Positions 27,101 through 37,927 of a stretch of 64,000 nucleotides of DNA are shown piece by piece. A program made the position numbers and the translations under genes. The stretch comes from Rhizoclosmatium globosum (taxonomy: Eukaryota; Chytridiomycota; Chytridiomycetes; Chytridiales; Chytriomycetaceae). The stretch covers positions 186,001-250,000 of the forward strand of contig MCGO01000037.1 in assembly GCA_002104985.1 (NCBI GenBank), in the 5' to 3' direction. Position 1 is the stretch's first letter. The number at the start of each line of letters is the position of its first letter. The notes beneath the pieces were generated by a model, which worked only from the letters and a program-made list of their open reading frames with translations, searched no databases and had not been told where the DNA came from.

Positions 27101-27810
27101 TTCTCACCCGTCAATGTCGTCATTCAGCCTCGAACCAAGCAAAAGTTTGCAGTGATTGCGAAAGGGTTGAAGGTCGGAGAGGATGTGCATTATGTGCAAG
27201 TACGCACACGAACTTTAATGGAGGCCAAGATTATTCCGATTCGGATAAAGTCGAATATTTTGTCTCCTGAGTCGCAGCTGTCAGATGGATTGAAGGTGTT
27301 TGCTCGGGCTGACAACTCGATTGATGGCTTGTTGGCTGTAAAGGGTCCAACTGAAGCGAACATGAACTCGGATCTGAACTTGTGGAAGATTTTTATTCCT
27401 ATTGTGAGAGTTTCATTGGAGCTTCCGTCGCAGGAATTGCAATATGTTGCACCACTTGAAGTGAGTTTGCACAGTTTGGATGTATCAGTTACTAATCTAC
27501 TGATTCAGCCAAACACTGTATTACCGGACATTTCTTCGTTTGTTATTCGACCTCCTGCTCTGCCAAAGGAGATGATCCAGAAAGCCAAAAAGTGGTATGT
27601 AAACCGCACATCAATGCAACTAGATCAAACCAACAACAAGGTATGTTGAAAACTTAACCTGTCGTTCAACAAAATGTTAAAAAATCTCTTTTGCAGTCAC
27701 TCACGCCGAATATTGATTTGCGCCGTCGTGCAGCCCTGGACTGGGTCAAGCCAGTAGAAAAACAGGTATTCCTGGAAAAGAATGGAAGGCGTGGTGGTGG
27801 TGCAATTTGA
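12125..27810 (+). CDS. Giant ASH-repeat axonemal protein, HYDIN-like, with helical N-terminus
   Basis: A gene of about 15.7 kb coding for roughly 4,800 residues with many short introns. The N-terminal third (to about 14.2 kb) is helical and HEAT-like (AVYLLGILAHQLGF, VFKELIKKLIDIQ). Then comes a Pro/Gly segment with repeated GFTSTG/GYTPD/GFTPDGIAYF units (14.3-16.1 kb). From about 16.4 kb to the end there are many ASH/MSP-type immunoglobulin-like domains, each with an IDFG or LDFG strand and 'NTG' or 'NxG' turns (for example DALDFGSTVVF, NKIDFGIVGVG). Such proteins (HYDIN, CFAP47, CFAP74) build the central apparatus of motile flagella, which fits zoospores. I see no calponin-homology domain (CFAP47) or adenylate kinase domain (HYDIN), so the exact ortholog is open. 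More than fifteen frame breaks occur, mostly one missing base each (about 16.49, 16.87, 17.16, 17.37, 17.56, 17.77, 19.19, 19.44, 21.72, 22.61, 23.11, 26.99 kb). It could also be two genes meeting near 14.2 kb. Confidence 0.72.
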
Positions 27811-27887
27811 ACTTTCTCAATATAATTAAATTCTGTTCTTTTATTACTTCTTTCATCCACTTTTTGACTTGAACAAAAAAGTGCAAA

Positions 27888-28664
27888 ATGTCCTTCTTCC
27901 GCGCAACAACAACGGCCGCCTTTTCGGGACTTTTCTCTTCAAGTTCGGGACTGTTTCGATCGAGTGGATTCACGCAGCCTTCGATGCAGCTTCCGATGAT
28001 GGCGATGCAGTCGCAAGTGAGGAACGTGTCGTATGTTGGACTGAGGCCCCGACGAATGGCGCACAAGAAGATGCAAAAGGGGTTCTTCAAAACGCACAGT
28101 GGAGGATCGCTGCGTGGAACATCGTTGCTCTTTGGAAACTTTGGATTGCGGGTCATTGAAGGAGGGTGAGTTGTCTCAGAGAAGGGATACAGAAAGTGCT
28201 AAACAGTGTCCTACAAACAGACGATTGCAGGACAAGCAGATTGATGCCGCACGAACTGTGATGCGTCGAGTTGTGAAGGAGGAGAAGGGGCACAGTTCCA
28301 TCTCAAGTGTTTCACTGACAGACCTGTCACATCCAAACCAGCTGAAGTGCGTATGGGAAAAGGAAAGGGAAGCGTTGAGTTCTTTGCCTCGTGGGTTCCA
28401 AAGGGACGTGTGATTCTGGAAGTTTCGTGTGCGCGAAGAGAGACTGGTTTGGAAGCTCTTCGGGTTGCTGCTGCTGCGATTCCACTTCGAACTGAAATTG
28501 TGGAATCCAAGGCGTCTTCGGAGGGTGTGTTCCAGCCTCAACAGCGCGTTACTCCTCCTCGGTGTCTGCCCTTCTTTATCCGCAAGCGATTGGCTGCCGT
28601 TGAATTCCAAGAGAAGTTGGAGGCGAGGAAGGCTGAGAGGGCTGCTCGTGCGACTGTTGCATAA
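27888..28664 (+). CDS. MRPL16: Mitochondrial ribosomal protein L16 (uL16m), one frame break
   Basis: uL16 sits near the peptidyl-transferase centre of the large ribosomal subunit. Exon 1 is 27888-28165 and exon 2 starts at 28221; the junction gives VIEGGRLQDKQIDAART. The N-terminus, rich in Ser/Phe/Arg with few acids, looks like a mitochondrial presequence. The family core is clear: GFFKTHSGGSLRGTSLLFG, MRRVVK, and after the break FTDRPVTSKPAEVRMGKGKG and SVEFFASWVPKGRVILEVSC. The frame breaks at a run of four G (about 28287-28290); one more G would restore it. Both sides are well conserved and the gene should be essential for respiration, so a base missing from the sequence is more likely than gene loss. 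It starts only 77 bases after the HYDIN-like stop. Confidence 0.9.
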
Positions 28665-28750
28665 ACCGGATAATAAAATATGAAGTGGAAGAGAAGGAAC
28701 AGAACTTTTAAATACTACTCTTGCAGAACTTTCTCCAAAAACAACTTGAA

Positions 28751-29209
28751 ATGGCTGCCAACCAAGCTGCCTACGAGTTCTACCGCCAGTCGTCCATTGG
28801 TCAGTCACTCACAGATGCGCTCGATGAAATGATTGAGGACGGCTCAATGTAAGCTGATGGTTCCTGCTTCATTGTTGAACAGAGTTAAACAATCCTTCGT
28901 GGCACAGCGAACCCAACGTGGCAATTGCCATGTTAAAACAGTTCGATAACAGTATGGCCGAGGCGCTACGTCTGCAGGTCAGGGCAAAGGCCACCATTAA
29001 GGTATCATCTCTACTTCCAAACCATCACAGTCACTCACCCACTAACATCCAATAACTGATCCTCTCAGGGAAAGCTTCAAATCTATCGCTTTTGCGATGA
29101 TGTATGGACCTTTGTCATAGATCAAGGGGCAAACTTCAAATTCGAGAACAGTGAACTTGTTAAGGCGGATGAGAAAGTGAAACTCGTGGCGTGTGCTTCT
29201 CGGCCATGA
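28751..29209 (+). CDS. TOA2: TFIIA small (gamma) subunit
   Basis: TFIIA stabilises TBP on the promoter for RNA polymerase II. Three exons (28751-28848, 28908-29001, 29069-29209) join in frame to a protein of 110 residues, the usual size. Landmarks are the N-terminal helical part [20 protein letters not shown], then [15 protein letters not shown], and the beta-barrel part [12 protein letters not shown] ending [11 protein letters not shown]. These match the GTF2A2/Toa2 pattern (YRFCDNVWTFVL, VKIVAC). There are no frame breaks. The intergenic gap from MRPL16 is 86 bases and includes an AATAAA. Confidence 0.95.
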
Positions 29210-29385
29210 ACTTCTTGTATTATTCGGGAATTTGTTGGAGATGGAGTTACAGTGACGTTTCTGGTGGGATTCGTCAAACCAGATAAATACTCGTGGTTTT
29301 CCCTTATAACAATCAAACACTCATAAATGTATATTTTGCATAATCAAATAACATCTGTTCTTGAGAATTTTGAAGATTTCATCCA

Positions 29386-31959
29386 ATGGATTTACAGAAA
29401 CAGATGTCAGAGAACACCACATTGCCTTTAACACCTGATGTTGTCAAACAACTCTTACAAATGTTGTCTCACGAAGCTTCGGCACTGCAATCCAGTCTCG
29501 CGGATATTCAAAGTCAAATTCAAATTGACGCGGATCGTATGACTAAAATCAGTAAGATATGTGCCCAGCTTGGATATCCTGTACGAGATCAAGCTATAAA
29601 TGTAGGGGATCGACGCAATTCACAAATCAGCACGAAAACGTTCTCACGTTATAAGTACCACGACCCCATCGTGGATCCTGTCTCTGTGGTTACCCCACCA
29701 ACCACACCAACTGTGACTGCTGATCAATATCAATTTTCGAGTTTACGTCGAACAGGCTCGAAATTGCCTGCGATGAACGAGCTGGGAATAAAATGGGACT
29801 CTATGGACTACGTTCAGCCCGCCAAGATAGGAAGATCAGGAAGATCTTCAACAACGGGCGACGCATCACACTATAAATCAAAAAACCTTCAACTCGAGAA
29901 TACTGCAACTCTATTTCCAGAGAATAAAGCAACCGAAACGCGTAAATAGATGGGTTCCCCAGTTCGCGAGGGCAAGAAGTAACTCTTACGTTACAACAAG
30001 AAACACCTGACACAACTCCCAACAAAGTGCCAACTACTTTTGAAAGGAAATATAAACATTCTCCTTTGTCTAAAAATACATGTGATCGGCCAAAGCATGT
30101 GTCAGATTCTGAATACGATAACAACTCAAAAGAAAAATCATCCTCTTCAAAAAGCGCAATTCGAGTTTCTCGCTTACTGTTTCACAGTGTTCTTGAACAG
30201 GATAACCAACATCTTCATTCAAATCAGAGTTTGAAAACAAAACCAAGTGACAGAGATGTTTTATCTGGAATTCATGTTGCATCCCCCTTCGCGTCATTCT
30301 TTAATCTCTGTATCCTTGGTTTGTGTATTACTTGAAGACTAATATGATTTTCTAATTATTATCAAGCCACCTACTCGTTCTCGCTATTTTTCGTTCCGTA
30401 CAGAGCGGCATATCATAATTATGAAGACAACTGCGCGTTTTCATTTGCGTCATGGAGGTTATTGATATTATTATTTGCACAAGAATACTAATGTCATTAC
30501 TCAGTATTTCCGCTATATTCGCTGCTGATTCGTTAGTTAATTTCTTTATACCTCCATTTGAACCTCAAAAATCAAGCCGAAGTAGACAAATCCCCCAACC
30601 GCTGGAAAAATGGCACAAAAAGTACCTTAAACATTATCTTTTAACAGATCTTCTGTCTTTGGTACCATGGACTGAAGTTCTTAACAACCAAGCCCTATGG
30701 TTTCCTCTGTCATTCATAACATTACTGCGAATGATAAAACTTCCTCTGCTGGCATCTCAGAATTACTTTATCCAAATTGTCAGCAATCGCATCCAAAATT
30801 TTGCTGGTGTTGGTGACATTCTGTTCCGCATAATGTCTGTGAGTTCAGTGTGTATTGTGTTCATTCACATTCAGTCATGCACGCTTTACTATATTGGTAA
30901 ATTGGTTGAATTCAAAGATTGGGATCACCAATTCAGTCATTGGGCTTCATATCCTGGAGGAATTAGAGCAGCGTCGAATGCCGAGAGGTATTTATGGATG
31001 TCATCTCAATCCATTGGAAACATGTTTCCTTTGACTTATGAGTAAGTCATAGTGCGATTATGACTAGATTCAACAATTATTTCGCTAGACCTGAAACCGT
31101 GGCAGAACAAATAGCAACACTCATCTTCATATCTGTTGGCGCAGTTCTTTATGCCATTTTAATTGGTCTCATATCATCGGCAGCCATTTCTTTTGATGCC
31201 CCAGGAAAGCTTTATCGCCAAAAAATAGACGAACTTACAGAATACATTTCGTGGAAGAATATTGACAAGAAGACAAGTAAAAAGCTGCTTCAGTATTACG
31301 ATCTCAAGTATAGAGGCAAATATTTTGAGGAAACGACTATTCTGGCTGGACTGAATAATTCTTTACAACGAGTATTGTTTTATAATTGTTAACTACTGCT
31401 TCTAATTTTATTAAAGGAAGTCGCCTCGATAAATTGTCGAAAATTAATTGAAAAAGTGCCCTTCCTGGAGAGGTCAGTGGGAGATGGTCGCGATGATATC
31501 TTTCTTGGGAAACTTGCAATGGCATTAGTTCCAGTCTGTTACCTGGCTGGTGACTTTATCTTCAATCAAGGTGAAAAGTCGACTGAAATGTTTTTTATAC
31601 TTTCTGGAACCGTCAACATCATTGTTAATGGCACGGTTGTCTCATCATGCAGCGATGGGAGCTTCTTTGGTGGTAAACGTCTAAATTCTTTTAATTGTAC
31701 ACTAAATAATTCAATAAATAAAACAGAGGTAGCTCTTATTGCCAACATGCCTCGAACAGCTTCTATACAAGCCGTTACATCTTGTAATGTGTACTCCCTA
31801 TCGGCAGATGATTTCAACGACATTCTCCTGGATTACAAAGATATTCGAGATAGAATAGATCTCATTTATGAAGAGCGAATGTCGAAAATCAGGGTAGAGC
31901 AAGGTCTTCCTGCAAGAACTACGTTGGTACAATCCAATTTTCAAAGTCTTTTAGAATAA
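29386..31959 (+). CDS. Cyclic-nucleotide-gated cation channel (CNG/HCN superfamily)
   Basis: A long, mostly disordered cytosolic N-terminus precedes a six-helix channel core, a C-linker and a cyclic-nucleotide-binding domain. S1 starts around YSFSLFFVPYRAAYHNYED, S2 around IICTRILMSLLSISAIF; the S4 equivalent (LLRMIKLPLLASQNYF) has few basic residues. The pore helix YLWMSSQSIGNMFPLTYE joins PETVAEQIATLIF across an intron, then S6 (GAVLYAILIGLISS). The C-linker is IDELTEYISWKNIDKK. The CNBD has LAGDFIFNQGEKSTEMFFILSG, GSFFG and, after a clean intron, MPRTASIQAVTSCNVYSL, where the R-T/A pair is the phosphate-binding site. CNG channels pass cations when cAMP or cGMP binds; a cGMP-gated channel serves phototaxis in zoospores of Blastocladiella. 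One frame break lies at about 30454 (one added G repairs it). A second interruption at about 29944 could be a break or an intron. Confidence 0.85.
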
Positions 31960-32062
31960 AAAATACAATTTTTTTATTATGTTCTATGAGTCTATCAGTG
32001 ACATCTTCGCGTGACACCAGTTCACACTGTTTCTGAGTCTACCATCAAAACTCATACCTACT

Positions 32063-35000
32063 TTATTGGTTCATAGGTGGAATATGGGTAGAACTCAAGA
32101 ACTCATCAATCTCCTTCATCTGCGAATCTAACTCAGCCAAGAACCCATCGTCCATATATTTCCGAGCAGAATCTTCTGTTGTTCCATCCATCACATCGTC
32201 AAATGAGGTGACGCTAAATCCTCTAGCTCGCGGTGTTTCATTTGCAACACATAACGTATTTGACCTTGAGCCCCGTTCTTCCAAGGCTTTTGTCTTTTTT
32301 GGAAACAAAAGTTGAGTGGGCGGAACGGCAGGGTTGAAATCTGATGAGTCAGATGTTGAAGATTCCATTCTTGGAGGTCTCTGTAGTGAATCTGTGGGAG
32401 AGTATGAGTGGAGGAGGGTATCGTGACTGTCATCAACAGAAAGTGTGGCTGGAGACTTTTGATACTCAGATGACATAAAATGTGGGACAGCAAAAGGTTC
32501 AGAGAAAGTGGTATAAACGCTGGATATTTGAGTGATTGGAGTTTGTGTTGGTAGAACTTGTACTTTTGATGGTGACAACGCGAGTAAAAGGGTTGATTGT
32601 TCTTCAGCACTGAGATTTGAGCTGGGAGTTTGTCGTTTTTCAGATGGGGAAGCCTTTCGAAGTGTCAGTGCATCTCGAGCTTTATCGAACCATGCCATGG
32701 TTGAGTTCTTGAAGTTAGAGCCTATGCCTCGCTGCTGCGATTCTGATTCACTGTGTTTAGATTTCAAACTTTCCATTTCCTTCGAAGAACTGCCTTTTCG
32801 TTGGAGAGAAGTTGTGGAAAGAGGCTCCATTACTTTCTGGCTCGACAATGCGTTTACAACATGGTCGTAAGCAGCAAGTACCTTCTCGATACGATCATGT
32901 AATCCTAACGATGCGCACAATGTCTCTTCGTCTTGTATTGTATTGGAACGGATTAAGTACGAAAGTCTTGGTCGAAAGGTTTTTGTTTTCGAGTAGAACT
33001 CCTGTTTGTAAGATCAATTTGTGGCCGAATTACATACTTAAGGGCTGTATTACCTGCATTATATCTCCATCGATAGGCACAGCTTCACTGCTTTCCCCTG
33101 TTTGATGTGTGACGCATTTTTGGACTTGGTCAAGCATTTCTTCCAATACGATGCAAATTTCCTCCGCCTCAAGAATCTCGTGTTGAAATTTAATGAGCGA
33201 GAATTTGGGTCCCTCACACAAAGAAGACTCGGCTTTTGAGGATTCTTTAAACGTCGAGTTTACTGTTGTGGGGCTTTCCACCATGGAACTGTTATGAACA
33301 ATCGATTCAGAAATAAGCTCTTCTGAAGCGCTGAGAGGTGTTGGATCCAAGTCTGAGAGCTTTTTTTCAGCAGGTGCAGAAATAAGAGAGAACTGGCTTT
33401 CTAAGAAAGAATCTGTGGATTCAAGAACGGGCCTTTTCTCCCGCTTCGCCATTAAGACATCTCGATTTACAGCACACTGTTCTTTAATTTCCTTGGCAAG
33501 TACAGAGAGATCAACGTCGTTCTTTGTGAGAAATTGAGGTTGACGAATGAAAAACAGTAACGTTACTCACAATACAGTTTCCTGCGGTATCCAATATCGG
33601 CACTACCTCAACTGAAATTAGTCCCTTGCATCCGCGCACTCCATCCAATGCAGCGACAACTCCGCGACGTTCAATTGGGTTTAAGCTTACATCTAAGCGA
33701 CGCAATCCCGTGGTTGCTACCGCTGCTTCAAATATACATATAATGCCATCGCAATTTAGGTTAGAGTTAGATATGGAGAGTTCCTGCAGACATGGTGATG
33801 CCGTGATAATTTTATGTAGAGCGTTTGTGGCGAGAACGAGATTCTTTGCGCCAAAGTTGTTACAGGATAAGTCGAGGCATTTTAAGGTCCGGTTCAGTGT
33901 CATAAGCTGTGCAATGTCTATGAGCGACTTTTCGTCAAGGTTGTTCTTGCGCAGGGATAGGAAAGCAGTGTTTTGTTTCCGTGGAGTGAAGATGTGAGGG
34001 TACCAATTGAAAGCTTCAGGTTGTTTCCGCAGAGATCCAGGTGAGTAAGAGTTCGAGTGAAAGCAAGCAGACTTGAAAGTGGTTGCGTACAGTCATATGG
34101 CATTTTGTTTCCGCGTAAATTCAAGTGAGTCAGAGGAGCTGCTGTAAGGCCAGGAACTAATTGTTTATATCAGTATGATGAATGGCCTGAAAAGGTCGAG
34201 GCTTACGTAAATTAGCCAATTCATTTGAACGAATACAACAAGACTCTAGCTTGATAATTTCAAGCGGAATATATGGGTTCATTGAAAGTGATTGGGATAT
34301 CTGTGTAGCACTGTTCGCGTCAATTGGTATCTCCGAAAGGTCCAAGTATCGCAATGATCGAGACTTGTTTTATATCAGCGTCAGAAAAGCAATACAAGGT
34401 TTGATGTTTACCTTTTCAAGAAATCGCGAAACAGCCTTGATTCCTTCTCCCCTCACATTCCGATTCCCCGCCAATGACAGCCACGCTACTCATTTCCCCC
34501 ATCCATTAGCCCTTGCATCAAAACACTAACAACCGCATCCGTCAATCCGCAATCACACAAACGTAGCTGTCGCAGTCCAAAGTCGAGTGCAAGAAAGTCT
34601 CGTAATGAGTGGGAATTCTTTAGGGACAATGTCGTTCCAGTCAAGTCTAAATTTGTAAGCGTGGGAGATGTGCATGTTTCAAGAAGTGTAGGAATAGCTT
34701 CAATGGGCATTTCGCCGTGATGAATGAGAAGTGAGTGGTAATTGTCGTATAGCTGCTGAAGGGTATTTTTGGCGAGGCTCGGCCTGAATTGGTGGTGATT
34801 CAACTGGGGTTGGAGGAACTTGCTGAGGTTGTTCTGATTGAGAGGACGACGACGACTGTTCCAATGTTGTTGGAAGCGATTTCGAAGTCGAGGGTTTGGA
34901 TAATTCAAAACGAACGCGTTTGATAGTGTTTGACGGGCTCAGAGATTTTTGTGGAGTGGATGAAGGATAGAATGGGCTCTTGTTGGAGTGTTTGAGAATT

Positions 35001-35521
35001 GGTGTATGCGAAGGTTTAATACGCGGTGTTCCCAGCAGTGGTGTGGATGGCAGCGATCCAACTACAAATGTATCTGCAATAACACGTTCTATGCTATCTG
35101 AGATTGGAGGCGAGAGGTTCTTTGAGGGTGTAGCAGAAGTAGTTGAGGGAACTGATGCAAATGCTTTTATGGAGTGATCCATTCGACCTTTGAGATCAGA
35201 CAGAAGCGACCTCATTCTGCTTGATGGAATCACTTCTGGCAGAGAGTCCGCGGATGTTTGTTGGAACGAGCCATCCAAACTTCCAATCCTTCCTGAACCA
35301 TACCCATTCTCTGAACCACCCTGGTCCGAGGTAGTTTGGGCGCTATCAGTCGGCTCGTAATCAATTAAAGACTGAAGTGCTGAATCCAGCGCCTCATCGA
35401 AGCTGGCGGTGTTCGCTTTGTGGTTTGCTTTGACTCGATTTACTGCCGCCCGTGCAGAATCTAATGGGAATCCCATGTTTTCGAGAGAGGAGAGAAGACG
35501 CGTGGATAGCTCTGCTTCCAT
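32063..35521 (-). CDS. UBA, PP1-docking, leucine-rich repeat and GAT-like protein (PPP1R37-related)
   Basis: I start at ATG 35521 (MEAELSTRLLSSLENMGFPL) because the frame upstream has only a TTG. The N-terminus is a UBA-like helical domain (SLENMGFPLDSARAAVNRV). A basic RVxF site follows (KRVRFELSK), then YDNYHSLLIHHGEMPIEAIP, the PPP1R37-type lead-in, and leucine-rich repeats over several exons (LTNLDLTGTTL, LRQLRLCDCGLTD, TLTHLDLCGNNLK, LKCLDLSCNNFG, LRRLDVSLNPIE). After the repeats comes LAKEIKEQCAVNRDVLMAKR, as in PPP1R37. The C-terminal part has a GAT-like helical bundle (HEILEAEEICIVLEEMLDQV and ASLGLHDRIEKVLAAYDHVV) and a Ser-rich tail. PPP1R37 inhibits PP1; UBA and GAT-like regions suggest ubiquitin or trafficking links. 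A one-base break probably sits in a run of five A (34766-34770 as T), unless a short intron explains it. Confidence 0.72.
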
Positions 35522-35738
35522 CACAGATGTTTGTGTTACTTTTCTGACAATTTTATCCAAAACTACGAAACTGTTTCAATAACAAATCTTACGTATTCAT
35601 CATCTTTATTACTCATTTTCCAATAACATCTAACACCTACCCTTCGCTTATGAAATCAATTCACTCAAACCAATACCCCATCAAGGCAAGTCAATCCATA
35701 AAATACAACCATACCGTCTCTGAACCCCTCTCAATCGG

Positions 35739-37176
35739 TCAATCCTCGCCATACTCTTCCTCAACAAATCTTTCACAGGTCCATCTGCCGCCCGCGCGTT
35801 GCCACCGCACAACCTCCTTCATCCACCGCACACATTTCGCGACTTCAAGCGCCTCTTCAAAGTCACGTGCTCCGTTGGTGTTTGAGCCAGATTGGTCTTG
35901 GAGAGACGTTGTGGTGAGTTGGGTTTCGAGATCGGAAGTGTCTGTGAGGATTTCTTGGATGAATTCGGCAGTTTCGCTGTTCATACTTCCAGGGACGAAG
36001 GACATGAGACCTTCGCGGAGAGATGTGCGGGATGTTAAGAGGCCACCTAAGGTGTCGAAATCTTGTTGTTGTTGGTTGGATTGTTCGGTTGGATTGAGTG
36101 GGGTAGTTGGTGGGATATCTGGGTGAATTGTTGTGGTAGGGGGTATGTCGAGAGCGACGCCCATCAGGTGGATTATTGCGTGGGAGGTTAAACAGGTTTC
36201 TGTGAAACATTAATGTCAGTGCTTGGAGAATTTTGTGAGCTGGCTTTGTGGCTGGGCGGTGGTATGTTGGGGAATCAGGGTCTTGTTTTGATGAGGCTGT
36301 AAATTCACGTGAAGCGTTTCTGATTTTGTTATGTTGAGCGCTTTTGCAAAGTGATGAGTTAAAACTCAACTGAAGGATATCAAGGACCACACCCAAATTC
36401 ATTGCGTTTGCATGAGCAAGTGCCCTATAATATAGCATGCAATACGAATCTAACAACTTCTGGCTGCTCACCGTCACTATACATAATCGATTAGCTGTCA
36501 CAAAAGAAGCAAAATACGCACCGTACTGTACTTCAATCAAAATACTCGTACTTATCGCATTCAAAATCCCACGCAACTTGTCAAAAACGCACTTTTTGAT
36601 TTCTTTGAAGGATTCTTCCGATAACAAGCCTAGCTGCCACACTGGTTTCTCAAAAGACTCCAATAGCCCCAAGAACAAGAGCAACGAATCAACAATCGTT
36701 TCTGGTGCGACCCCAAAAGTATCGCAAAGTCCAATAACGCGTCGGCATAGCTTTATAAGGTTCGAAAGAAGTCGATCAGGATCCATAAGTGATTCTACTG
36801 GAGTTCTTGAACGTGAATTTGGAGTAGTAGAGAGGGAGGGGAGACTTGTTGAGGATGCGGATACGGATTCAAGCGTCGAGAGTTGCTTGAATGGGTTGAC
36901 TAACGCTTGGACCTGGTGCGTTTGGTGGTTGTTCTTCAGTGAGACCAGTTGTGGTGACTGTATGCCATTGACCAGTACTAGTTCCATTCGTGTTTCTGCG
37001 GCGTGGTATTTGCTTCTTTTTGTGTTTCGCTGAGTTGTCATGAAGGTATTCGTGACCCTCTGTTTATGGGTTGGATTATAAAATTTTAAAACTCGGGAGC
37101 TCACCTTCCAGTCGTCACATGCATTAACGAGACGCAGAAGGATTGGATGGATGAACTCCAATCTGGATTCGTTCTG
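35739..37176 (-). CDS. Unrecognised multi-exon protein
   Basis: The frame LEFIHPILLRLVNACDDWK runs to a GTGAGC donor and continues after AAACAG as RVTNTFMTTQRNTKR. A 57-base intron that keeps frame supports real coding. A Ser/Pro-rich segment follows, then a helical region (DPDRLLSNLIKLCRRVIGLC, VDSLLLFLGLLESFEKPVWQ, FDKLRGILNAISTSILIEVQ). The last exon starts near 36198 after TTTCACAG and ends VRWQRAGGRWTCERFVEEEY with an acidic tail. I recognise no family. The start is unclear: minus-strand ATG at about 37232 is in the same frame but separated by an in-frame TGA, so the first coding exon may be missed or translation may start further in (MTTQRNTKR). Confidence 0.5.
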
Positions 37177-37347
37177 TCAGTGACAGGAGGCGAAAGAGAG
37201 AGACTGAGTTTTGACAATGTCTTCATTCATGGACTGTCTCTTTGAAATTGACACTCCGTCAGTTGAATCTTCAGAAGATGGAGGCGGTGGCATTACACGC
37301 GTAAAGGTAACCGCACGGTAAGAGCATGATAATTCCAATGTAAATGG

Positions 37348-37872
37348 TCAACAAAGAGACCATAAGACGATCTGCTGCTTTGTTTGCTCAATGTGTGACA
37401 AAAATGCAGAGATGGACGTGACAGTGGGCAAGAAAGGGTTTCCGTACATGATTGGGGTGGTTACATTATTCCACCGACGAGACACAAGGGCACACTCGTG
37501 AAGACTAGTCGATGGAACAAATTGAATGATGGCAGTAATGATTTCATGCGGCAGATTATGTGTCGGACCACGTGGCGTATTCTGTTCTGGAGGTATTTGG
37601 TTGAGCTGTTTAGATTCTGATGATTTGATGTGAGGACTGGACCCCCAATTCTTGTTCGCATCAGTCAGAGATAGCATGGACAATGAAGGTAGCTTTGTTG
37701 TGGTAGTTCCAGCAGCTTTACACTTTGCAAACACATCAATCTGAGCCATGATTGCGATCCATAACAACCGCAACGTTTCAAACTCGTGTTCATCAGTTTT
37801 TGAAGCGATTAAAAGCAGTGCCGTGAGACGAATATAGTGCTTATTGCGAGCAGGCATTTGATTCAAGTTCAT
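37348..37872 (-). CDS. Short F-box protein
   Basis: A single-exon frame of 174 codons starting MNLNQMPARNKHYIRL. Residues about 113-152 form an F-box: NLPHEIITAIIQFVPSTSLH followed by ECALVSRRWNNVTTPIMYGN. F-box proteins link substrates to the SCF ubiquitin ligase through Skp1. The N-terminal part is helical (ALLLIASKTDEHEFETLRLL). Normally a substrate-binding repeat domain follows the F-box; here only about 22 residues remain before the stop, so this is either a truncated paralog or a gene whose later exons are lost. No good donor site is seen before the stop. Confidence 0.65.
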   Translation of the reverse strand: MNLNQMPARNKHYIRLTALLLIASKTDEHEFETLRLLWIAIMAQIDVFAKCKAAGTTTTKLPSLSMLSLTDANKNWGSSPHIKSSESKQLNQIPPEQNTPRGPTHNLPHEIITAIIQFVPSTSLHECALVSRRWNNVTTPIMYGNPFLPTVTSISAFLSHIEQTKQQIVLWSLC

Positions 37873-37927
37873 TGTTTTTAGAGATCCAATCAGAATTTGT
37901 CGAATCCAGTTTATTGAGACTACTTTT

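Noticed and set aside
12125..27810. HYDIN-like gene as a pseudogene
   Set aside because: Frame breaks are nearly all single missing bases, splice sites are intact, conserved strands persist to the stop, and the same kind of break hits essential genes nearby.
29944..30026. Certain frame break in the channel's N-terminal region
   Set aside because: A GTAAAT donor and a CAACAAAG acceptor could remove this stretch in frame, so I do not count it as a firm break.
35863..36200. Pro/His/Arg-rich C-terminal extension of the unknown gene
   Set aside because: A TTTCACAG acceptor at about 36198 moves translation into a more protein-like frame ending in an acidic tail; the extension reads through an intron into the wrong frame.
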